21,701 nucleotides of DNA from Aphodoplasma sp045592745 (GTDB lineage: Bacteria; Bacillota; Clostridia; UBA1381; UMGS1253), in NCBI GenBank assembly GCA_045592745.1, contig JAZNVH010000005.1, positions 1 to 21,701 of the forward strand, written 5' to 3'. Shown piece after piece: positions 15,611 to 21,701 of the stretch. Every line of letters starts with the position of its first letter. The first letter of the stretch is position 1. The position numbers and the translations under genes are program-made. The notes beneath the pieces were generated by a model that saw only the letters and a list, made by a program, of their open reading frames with translations, did no database searches and was not told where the DNA came from.

Positions 15611-16573
15611 ATGAATTTTAAAAATATAAACGGCATAATGGTTTCCTCGCTTGCGCTCGGAAGTGATAGCTTTGGAACAATCATTGATGAGAAAACTGCG
15701 TTTTCTTTGATGGATGAGTTTTGCTTCTTGGGGGGCAACACAATTGACACGGCGCGTGTATATGGCGCTCATTTTGGCGGAAAAGTGGGCGATAGTGAGG
15801 CTGTTATAGGAAAGTGGCTTTCGCAGCGCGGCAGACGTGATGATATTGTAATTTCCACAAAGTGCGCACATCCTGATTTGGCTGCTATGAATATAAGCCG
15901 TTTGTCAAAAAAAGAAATTGAAGATGATGTTGATAAGAGTCTTAGTGCGCTTAAGACGGATTATATTGACATTTTGTGGCTGCACAGAGACGATGCAGGT
16001 GTGGATGCAGACGAAATTATTGATGCACTTGATGAGCTTGTAAAAAAGGGTAAAATATGTAGGTTTGGTACATCAAACTGGCGCACAAACAGAATTGATG
16101 AGGCTGTAAAATACGCAAACTCATCAGGTAAAAACGCCTTTTGTGCAAGCCAGATTAAGTGGGCGGCGGCAAAAAGCTCGCCTTCTTACAAAGATGACCC
16201 CACACTTGTCGAAATGACTAAGTCAGAATACGAATACTACGCAAAAACAAAAATGCCCGTGTTTGCGTTTGCATCGCAGGCGAAGGGATTTTTCCAAAAG
16301 TATCATACGGGCGGTGAGGGGGCGCTTTCACCAAAGGCAAAAGAGAGATATCTTTGTGATGAGAATATCGAAAGATGCAAAAAGCTTATTTGTATATGCG
16401 AAAAATATGGCATTTCGCTTAGCAGTGCGATTTTGTCATCAATTATATCAAATACAGATTTTGATACTGTTGCGATTATTGGCCCGAAAAATCTAAAACA
16501 GCTTTGTGACAGTATGCAGGGCGCGCAAATTACGCTTGATTATAACGAGGTAAGAACAATTCTTGATGTATAA
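15611..16573 (+). CDS. Aldo/keto reductase
   Basis: This 320-residue protein has the full aldo/keto reductase tetrad: Asp46 and Tyr51 in NTIDTARVYG, Lys84 in VISTKCAH and His125 in DILWLHRDD, with the NADPH-binding C-terminal part ending in an IIGPKNLKQL segment. Its frame is open back to 15470, but AAAAGGAGAA directly before ATG 15611 and the start of homology mark the true start. It lies 58 bases behind the ACT gene and before a strong terminator, so it is the last gene of the lysine operon. Its substrate is unknown and no link with lysine synthesis is visible. Confidence 0.88.
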   Translation: MNFKNINGIMVSSLALGSDSFGTIIDEKTAFSLMDEFCFLGGNTIDTARVYGAHFGGKVGDSEAVIGKWLSQRGRRDDIVISTKCAHPDLAAMNISRLSKKEIEDDVDKSLSALKTDYIDILWLHRDDAGVDADEIIDALDELVKKGKICRFGTSNWRTNRIDEAVKYANSSGKNAFCASQIKWAAAKSSPSYKDDPTLVEMTKSEYEYYAKTKMPVFAFASQAKGFFQKYHTGGEGALSPKAKERYLCDENIERCKKLICICEKYGISLSSAILSSIISNTDFDTVAIIGPKNLKQLCDSMQGAQITLDYNEVRTILDV

Positions 16574-16576
16574 ACG

Positions 16577-16606
16577 AAAAAACAGACTCATATGAGTCTG
16601 TTTTTT
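16577..16606 (+). terminator. Terminator of the lysine operon
   Basis: AAAAAACAGACTC (16577-16589) pairs perfectly with GAGTCTGTTTTTT (16594-16606) around ATAT, and T continues to 16607. It is four bases beyond the reductase stop. The symmetry allows action in both directions. Confidence 0.93.
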
Positions 16607-16679
16607 TATTTCAAAAATTTTTAAAAAATTTTCATTTTAAGTATTGCTTTTTTTCAAGTTTTGATTGGGACGTGAGATT

Positions 16680-17921
16680 ATGACTAATGAAAATTATTTG
16701 TTAAATTCATTTGATACTGTATTCCCACTGGACAAAAGCTATAAAAAGAATTATAATGGAATAAACACAGTGCAAAAAAATGTTTTTGATGATACTTTTG
16801 CAAATTCTGCTCTTGATTACCTTTACTCCAATGAAAACTTAGGCAAAACGCAGAGTTTTCTGGAAAACAACGGATTTCCGTCTGTCGAAGAGCGCCGGTA
16901 TAATAAAGAAGCTTATGGCGCAGCAGATGAACACAAGCAAATGCTTGATTTATTCAAAAACAAATCAAACAGCGTATTAAATCCAAAGCTCTCCGACGAT
17001 ACCGACCGCGCATTTTTGAGCGGACTAATGGGAGAAGAAGAGGAAAAAGCTTATCATCAAAATCAAATAGCAGATGCAAACAGCGCAATAAAACAGTGGC
17101 AAAGCGCTTTTATTGGTTCACCACTTGAGAGTCAATTAAACGGAGCTGCTGATTCAGCACTGCAAAAGATAAATACTTTGCAGACAGCAGAGCCTGTATT
17201 TTTTAATGCAAAAAACAAAACTGTTGCTGCTCTTGACTCAAATACGGAATATGATATAACACAGTCTTTTGATAACAATAGGATTAAAGAAAATGCTAAA
17301 ATGAACAATAAATCTGTCAAAAATATTCTTAGGTCAAGTACTGTCATTGCCAAAAATGCCGATTCAATAAAAAGAGCCGCAAATAAATATGGAGTAAATC
17401 CAGCAATTATGGCTGCATGTATTTATACTGAACAAGTGCTAAATTATAATGTTGCTGACTCAGTGATAGATAAAATAACTTGGCTCGACCCCTCTGTTGG
17501 AATAGCACAAGTGCGTATCAGCACTGCTAAAACCATTGAAGAAAACACCAATATTGAAAAAATACAGCATCTGGGCAAAAAAGAAGAATGGCACGGAAAC
17601 AATAGTGTAACAAGAGATATATGGTACGTACCCGGATATGGAAAATTTATAGGAACAAAAGAAGGCGCTATTGCAAAAAGACTAAGCAATGACGAGCAAT
17701 GCATCGAATATGTTGCCGCTTATCTAAAATTGATACAAGATTTATGGCGAGAGACGTATCCAATAATTGACGGCAAAACAGATATTTTGGCAACGTTGTA
17801 TAATTTGAATGAATATGGTTCAGAAGAGAAAGGAATAAACTCTAACCCAGAACCTAATGATTTTGGTGACTTCGCAAAAAAGAATTATTATTATATGCGA
17901 TATTTATTAGGCTTAGAATAG
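16680..17921 (+). CDS. Lysozyme/lytic-transglycosylase-like protein with unknown N-terminal domain
   Basis: This 413-residue protein has no signal peptide or membrane segment. Residues 1-220 are Asn-, Lys- and Asp-rich and match nothing I know. The C-terminal part resembles the lysozyme fold of lytic transglycosylases: YGVNPAIMAACIYTEQ with Glu251 as the candidate catalytic acid, PSVGIAQVRISTA (271-283) like the usual G-x-x-Q motif, and ILATLYNLNEYG near the end. It probably cleaves peptidoglycan, and would need export or injection to reach it. Only 6 of 32 leucines use CTT, against 19 of 22 in asd, pointing to acquisition by transfer. ATG 16680 is preferred over TTG 16665. A phage-type or spore-related muramidase is an alternative to an effector. 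Confidence 0.65.
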   Translation: MTNENYLLNSFDTVFPLDKSYKKNYNGINTVQKNVFDDTFANSALDYLYSNENLGKTQSFLENNGFPSVEERRYNKEAYGAADEHKQMLDLFKNKSNSVLNPKLSDDTDRAFLSGLMGEEEEKAYHQNQIADANSAIKQWQSAFIGSPLESQLNGAADSALQKINTLQTAEPVFFNAKNKTVAALDSNTEYDITQSFDNNRIKENAKMNNKSVKNILRSSTVIAKNADSIKRAANKYGVNPAIMAACIYTEQVLNYNVADSVIDKITWLDPSVGIAQVRISTAKTIEENTNIEKIQHLGKKEEWHGNNSVTRDIWYVPGYGKFIGTKEGAIAKRLSNDEQCIEYVAAYLKLIQDLWRETYPIIDGKTDILATLYNLNEYGSEEKGINSNPEPNDFGDFAKKNYYYMRYLLGLE

Positions 17922-17932
17922 GAGTTATTAAA

Positions 17933-18310
17933 ATGAAAAAATCCTTAATATTTATACTAATTATATTTTTGATTGTTTTCGTTTTTTGGGGCATTCCAAT
18001 GTTAAAATACGAATATCTTACCGCAAGATATGGTAACGAGTTTGACCTCGGTCAAGTGACTGAAGAACACTCAATGCTTGACACAGTAGGATGGTTTAAA
18101 ATCCTGTCATATAATGATGAAATTGCAGAAATTTATTGCATCGACAAATATTTTTCAATAGGAAACATATTAACCTTTAAAAAAGTTTTGGGCGAATGGA
18201 AATATGATAGCTGGGACACTCTTTGGTCTGCCCGGGGCAATGCAGATAATACCGTCTGGCCATATTTTTGGCATAACCTAAAATATACTGTATTTAGACC
18301 TGACTTATAA
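17933..18310 (+). CDS. Small membrane-anchored protein, candidate immunity or partner protein
   Basis: I do not recognise this 125-residue protein. It starts with MKKS and a hydrophobic segment (about 5-24) without a clear cleavage site, so it is probably an N-terminally anchored protein with about 100 residues outside the cell. That part is rich in Trp, Tyr and Asp and has two Cys-free lobes apart from a single Cys. Its ribosome site (TAGGAG, 17919-17924) contains the stop codon of the lysozyme-like gene, so the two are tightly coupled. It shares the atypical leucine codon use (3 of 13 CTT). An extracytoplasmic inhibitor of the preceding enzyme would fit this layout, but that is conjecture. 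Confidence 0.6.
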   Translation: MKKSLIFILIIFLIVFVFWGIPMLKYEYLTARYGNEFDLGQVTEEHSMLDTVGWFKILSYNDEIAEIYCIDKYFSIGNILTFKKVLGEWKYDSWDTLWSARGNADNTVWPYFWHNLKYTVFRPDL

Positions 18311-18342
18311 CTATAACAACTACGTTCGTTTTGCTTGAATTT

Positions 18343-18372
18343 ACAGCCTGCAGTTTTTATACTGCAGGCTGT
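18343..18372. terminator. Stem-loop terminator between convergent genes
   Basis: ACAGCCTGCAGT (18343-18354) and ACTGCAGGCTGT (18361-18372) form a perfect 12-bp stem with a six-base loop, followed by ATTATTTT on the plus strand. It separates the small membrane protein gene from the convergent thiolase-type gene. The U-tract is poor on the minus side. Confidence 0.75.
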
Positions 18373-18382
18373 ATTATTTTGG

Positions 18383-19204
18383 TTAATCAATATAATCGTC
18401 CATAAAGTGATGGCGCACATCGTCTGTTTTATAGCCTATCATTGTATCAAGATTTACATTATAAATACTTTTAAAGATGTTGTATTCCACGTTTTTATTA
18501 ACTTTCTTTAAATCGGCTATAAGATTTTTTGTTTCAAAACGTTTTGAATCCATGCTGCCATCCTCTACTTTTTCGGTAAAACGGCATGCACAGCGGATAA
18601 ATTCAAGCTCGTTATACTGTGCCCATGCTTTGATGTCCTTTTCTTTTACATAATATAGCGGGCGTATAAGCTGCATATTATCAAAATTATTACTGTGAAG
18701 CTTTGGAAGCATGGCCTTAATCTCTCCGCCATAAAGGATGCTCATAAGAGTTGTTTCGATTACATCGTCAAAGTGATGTCCGAGAGCGATTTTGTTGCAT
18801 CCGAGCTTTTGTGCGTTATCATATAAAAAACCTCTTCTCATACGCGCACAAAGGTAGCATGGGGACTGGTCTGTTTCTGTTACAACGTTAAATATATTTG
18901 TTTCAAAAATCTTTATCGGAAGATTTAACAGCTTGGCATTTTCCTCGATTTTGAGCCTGTTTTTTTCGTTATAACCGGGGTCCATTACGATATACTCTGC
19001 TTCAAATTTGATTTTGCTGTGGCGTGAAAGCTCTTGTATACATTTGGCAAGCAGCATAGAATCCTTGCCACCCGATATACAAACGGCAACTCTGTCGCCT
19101 TCATTTATAAGTTTATATTCTTTTAGCGCTTTTGTAAAACGACTCCATATTGATTTTCTGTAGCGCGTTATAATGCTTTGCTCAATTTGCTGATATCTTT
19201 CCAT
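18383..19204 (-). CDS. ttcA: tRNA 2-thiocytidine synthetase, TtcA-like
   Basis: This 273-residue cytoplasmic enzyme belongs to the PP-loop ATPases that put sulfur on tRNA. It has SGGKDS (44-49), a TtcA-type cysteine pair Cys116/Cys119 in CYLC for an iron-sulfur cluster, GHHFDD (142-147) and a third cysteine region RCAC (Cys205, Cys207). TtcA makes 2-thiocytidine at position 32. Length is slightly below that of the E. coli enzyme. The start ATG 19204 follows AAGGAG at a rather long distance of 14 bases. In Firmicutes the same family is annotated more loosely as ATP-binding tRNA-modifying protein, so the exact product is not certain. Monocistronic. Confidence 0.85.
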   Translation of the reverse strand: MERYQQIEQSIITRYRKSIWSRFTKALKEYKLINEGDRVAVCISGGKDSMLLAKCIQELSRHSKIKFEAEYIVMDPGYNEKNRLKIEENAKLLNLPIKIFETNIFNVVTETDQSPCYLCARMRRGFLYDNAQKLGCNKIALGHHFDDVIETTLMSILYGGEIKAMLPKLHSNNFDNMQLIRPLYYVKEKDIKAWAQYNELEFIRCACRFTEKVEDGSMDSKRFETKNLIADLKKVNKNVEYNIFKSIYNVNLDTMIGYKTDDVRHHFMDDYID

Positions 19205-19260
19205 AATAAGTAAAAAATCTCCTTATGTTTTGTGATGCTTTTGTCTGTAAGTTAATAATA

Positions 19261-19289
19261 ATTATTTCATATTTTAAAAAATAAGTCAA
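19261..19289 (-). promoter_or_regulatory. Promoter of the ttcA-like gene
   Basis: On the minus strand TTGACT (19284-19289), a 17-base spacer and AATAAT (19261-19266). The start would lie about 50 bases before the ATG. Confidence 0.55.
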
Positions 19290-19326
19290 TATTCTTTGTG
19301 TTGTTTATCTTAAAAGAAAATTTTGA

Positions 19327-19355
19327 TAGACAAAGCGTGAATATTGTTGTACAAT
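19327..19355 (+). promoter_or_regulatory. Promoter of the GH78-like gene
   Basis: TAGACA (19327-19332), a 17-base spacer and TACAAT (19350-19355). The start near 19362 leaves a leader of about 45 bases. The intergenic region is otherwise AT-rich with no operator that I can recognise. Confidence 0.55.
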
Positions 19356-19406
19356 GAAAAAGAAAGAAAAATATAGCATAAAGACATGATTTTGTAGGAT
19401 GAAGAT

Positions 19407-21536
19407 ATGGAATTTAATGCTAAATGGATTACCACAAGAGAATTTGCGTCTTTAAAACCGATTGACGTATGGCATAGAGAGCTTGACGGAAAGGAGATTG
19501 AACGCTCACCCGAAGAGCTTGATGCAAGTCATTATTATTTTCGCAAGGAATTTACGCTGGATACTCTCGGAAAGTACAGTATTAAAATTTCGGCAGATGA
19601 TTATTATAAATTGTATATAAACGGACAGTTTGTGTGTCAGGGGCCTGCAAACAATTATCATGACCGCTATTATTATAATGTGGCAGATATTACACCGTAC
19701 ATAAAAGAGGGTAAAAATGTAATAGGTGTTCATGTGTATTATCATGGCCCTATAGCTCGTTCTTTTAACAGTGGAGATAACCGCCAGGGTATGATTGCCG
19801 AGGTGCTTTGCGACGGAAAAATTGTGTTGGGCACGGACAGCTCATGGAAATATTCGCGTGCATACGAGTACATTCGTAGCCACAGTGTAGGTTATGAAAC
19901 ACAGTATATGGAGAATGTTGATTTTAACAAAGCACAGCCGGGGTGGAATACTCTGGAGTTTGATGACAGCAAGTTTGTAAATGCTATTGAAAAAGCAGAT
20001 GATGACCACAGCTTTATAGGCGAGGCAGAGCTTGTTGATACGTATACTATCAAACCGCAATTTATTAAAAAGCTTGGAGCGGGGCATTATTTTGTCGATT
20101 TTGGCAAAGAGTATACAGGTCAGCTTCACCTTGTATTTAATGGCGTAAAGGGACAAAAGGTTACAATAAGATGCGGTGAAGAAACAGTAGACGGCGATGA
20201 CACATGTGTAAGATATCAGATGCGTTGTAACTGTGATTATGAAAATATCCTGACTCTTTCAGGCGGCAGTGATGACTTGTTATTTTTCGATTATATAGCG
20301 TTTAGATATGCAGAAATAATTACAGATGTTGACAATATAGACGAAAACAGTATTGATATGTTTGTGCGTCATCACAAATTTGACCGCTCGGCATCTTCGT
20401 TTAAAAGCAACAATGAGCTTTTGAATAATATTTGGGAAATATGCACACAGGCACTTACAATCAGCGTGCAGGAGGCGTATATGGACTGTCCGTCAAGAGA
20501 GAAGGGGCAGTATCTCGGAGATTACTGCGTAAGCGGTCTTGCACACCTTTATCTTACGGGTGATGTTAAGCTGTTTAAAAAGGCACTTTTGGAGTTTGCC
20601 GATTCGGCAAGAATTTCAAAAGGACTTATGTGTGTTGTGCCCGGCTCGTTTATGCAGGAGCTGGCTGATTATTCTTTCCTTTATCCGTATGCGGCGATAA
20701 AATACATTGAATATACAAACGATATAGAAACAGTAAAGCCTCTTATTCCGATTATAGATGATATGATGAAATATTTTGAAGGCTTTGCGCGTGAAGATGG
20801 TCTTTTGGAAGGACTTATGGAGATAACTACTCTTGTGGACTGGCCGCCGAACCTTAGAGATGATTACGCGTTTGACGCTACGGAGCCACCGACAGACCCG
20901 GGACTTCACAATGTAATAAACGGATATTATCTTGTTGGAATAAAGGATATTATAACTCTTAGAGAGATGCTTGGTATGGATGCATCGGAGTATAAGTCGT
21001 TGTTTAATAAGGTATCGAAAGCATTTATAAATACGTTCTTTGATGAAAAGCAGGGCTTGTTTACCGATACGGTTGAGTCTTGTCATGCGGCACTTCATTC
21101 CAATGTATTGCCGCTGCTTTCAGGTATTGTGCCCAAAGATGCAGTAGAGAATGTAAAAGAGTTTATTATGAAAAAGGGTTTATGTTGTGGCGTATGGTTC
21201 TCGTGTTTTGTGCTACGTGCGCTTGCGTCAATTGGTGCGTATGAGGAAGCCTTTGCGCTTATTACAAGCAAGGGTGAACATTCGTGGCATAATATGATTA
21301 GTGAGGGCGCTACAACATGTTATGAAGCATGGGGTAAAGAGCAGAAGTGGAATACAAGCCTTTGTCACCCGTGGGCAAGCTCACCGATTATAATTATGAT
21401 AGAAAATTTCCTGGGTATAAAGCCGTCAAGTTTTGCGACGGGCGAATTGTCTATGGAGCCGAATATGCCAAAAGGCTTAAAAGTTGATATCCAATTGCCG
21501 ACAAGTGCAGGCAAAAAACTGCAAATTAGTCTGTAA
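19407..21536 (+). CDS. GH78-type alpha-L-rhamnosidase-like glycoside hydrolase
   Basis: This 709-residue protein has an N-terminal carbohydrate-binding-like beta-sandwich (about 40-150, with YYKLYINGQFV typical of rhamnosidase N domains), a second beta domain to about 320, and a six-hairpin (alpha/alpha)6 barrel. The barrel motif DCPSREKGQYLGD (360-372) matches the GH78 DCPQR...GD motif, with Glu365 as candidate general acid, and GATTCYEAW (634-642) offers Glu640 as general base. It probably removes terminal rhamnose from glycans or plant glycosides. There is no signal peptide, so it is probably cytoplasmic. It is shorter than most GH78 enzymes (about 900 residues), lacking an extra N-terminal module. 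AGGATGAAG precedes ATG 19407. Monocistronic. Confidence 0.85.
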   Translation: MEFNAKWITTREFASLKPIDVWHRELDGKEIERSPEELDASHYYFRKEFTLDTLGKYSIKISADDYYKLYINGQFVCQGPANNYHDRYYYNVADITPYIKEGKNVIGVHVYYHGPIARSFNSGDNRQGMIAEVLCDGKIVLGTDSSWKYSRAYEYIRSHSVGYETQYMENVDFNKAQPGWNTLEFDDSKFVNAIEKADDDHSFIGEAELVDTYTIKPQFIKKLGAGHYFVDFGKEYTGQLHLVFNGVKGQKVTIRCGEETVDGDDTCVRYQMRCNCDYENILTLSGGSDDLLFFDYIAFRYAEIITDVDNIDENSIDMFVRHHKFDRSASSFKSNNELLNNIWEICTQALTISVQEAYMDCPSREKGQYLGDYCVSGLAHLYLTGDVKLFKKALLEFADSARISKGLMCVVPGSFMQELADYSFLYPYAAIKYIEYTNDIETVKPLIPIIDDMMKYFEGFAREDGLLEGLMEITTLVDWPPNLRDDYAFDATEPPTDPGLHNVINGYYLVGIKDIITLREMLGMDASEYKSLFNKVSKAFINTFFDEKQGLFTDTVESCHAALHSNVLPLLSGIVPKDAVENVKEFIMKKGLCCGVWFSCFVLRALASIGAYEEAFALITSKGEHSWHNMISEGATTCYEAWGKEQKWNTSLCHPWASSPIIIMIENFLGIKPSSFATGELSMEPNMPKGLKVDIQLPTSAGKKLQISL

Positions 21537-21560
21537 AAAACAACCTTTTTCACAAAACAT

Positions 21561-21620
21561 AAAAAAATATAAAAAAATATTAAAAAAAGTGTTGACAAGG
21601 GTTAAAAAAGGTGGTATACT
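21561..21620 (+). promoter_or_regulatory. rRNA-type promoter with phased A-tract upstream element
   Basis: A perfect TTGACA (21592-21597), a 17-base spacer and TATACT (21615-21620). Upstream, three seven-base A-tracts begin at 21561, 21571 and 21582, close to one helical turn apart, which would bend the DNA and act as an UP element. This pattern is typical of stable-RNA promoters in Firmicutes. Confidence 0.75.
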
Positions 21621-21701
21621 AAATCACGTCGCTTGCGAGAGCAGGCGAAAACAAGCCTTGAAAAAAGGCATTGAACATTGAAAATTGAACAGTGATGACC
21701 A
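21621..21701 (+). other. Leader of a probable rRNA operon, continuing past the window
   Basis: Two hairpins follow the promoter: CGCTTGC/GCAGGCG (21630-21647) closed by a GAGA tetraloop, and GCCTT/AAGGC (21655-21669). Then comes ATTGAACATTGAAAATTGAA, resembling leaders seen before 16S rRNA in Clostridia. No mature rRNA or tRNA sequence is reached before base 21701. Confidence 0.6.

Noticed and set aside
1..21701. CRISPR arrays, insertion sequences, integrases and tRNA genes
   Set aside because: I looked for regularly spaced repeats, transposase motifs, terminal inverted repeats and cloverleaf patterns and found none that hold up; tRNA detection by eye is limited.

Overview
The window looks like a chromosomal segment of a low-GC Firmicute of the class Clostridia, probably an anaerobic gut-type member. 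The pointers are a two-subunit NfnAB-type ferredoxin:NADP oxidoreductase, a lysine riboswitch ahead of asd-dapA-dapB, a Ytr-type GntR/ABC operon, sigma-A-type promoters with 17-bp spacers, strong purine-rich Shine-Dalgarno sites and intracellular-type glycan-degrading enzymes. Almost every gene shows strong leucine CTT preference; one two-gene block does not.

Layout. (1) 1-2424: promoter, structured leader, nfnA-nfnB and a bidirectional terminator. (2) 2431-5496, minus strand: autoregulated GntR repressor, ABC ATPase and large ABC permease, with a perfect palindrome over the start region of the promoter. (3) 5555-6223, plus: a lone unrecognised membrane protein with its own promoter, ending in a terminator shared with the next operon. 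(4) 6245-9241, minus: Fur-family (Zur-like) regulator, metal-binding lipoprotein, ATPase and permease, translationally coupled and preceded by a long inverted repeat. (5) 9261-11799, plus: heparinase II/III-family gene interrupted by one in-frame TAG, followed by dtd. (6) 11826-16606, plus: promoter, lysine riboswitch with terminator, asd, dapA, dapB, a free-standing aspartokinase-type ACT protein and an aldo/keto reductase, then a strong terminator. (7) 16680-18372, plus: two genes with foreign codon use, a lysozyme-like protein without signal peptide and a membrane-anchored small protein. (8) 18383-19289, minus: TtcA-like tRNA thiolation enzyme. (9) 19327-21536, plus: GH78-type alpha-L-rhamnosidase-like enzyme. 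(10) 21561-21701, plus: a very strong rRNA-type promoter with phased A-tracts and a structured leader running off the window end, so an rRNA operon probably follows.

How it fits together. NfnAB balances NADH, NADPH and reduced ferredoxin. The Zur-like operon senses and imports zinc (or a related metal). The lysine operon is controlled by lysine through its riboswitch, and its ACT protein may add allosteric control. The heparinase-like and rhamnosidase-like proteins lack signal peptides and probably act on imported oligosaccharides.

The most interesting candidate for something undescribed is the cassette at 16680-18310: a lysozyme-domain protein plus a tightly coupled membrane-anchored partner, bounded by terminators and carrying atypical codon use. 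This resembles an effector-immunity pair, but that is an inference. The amber codon in the heparinase gene and the orphan ACT regulator are the next most notable points.
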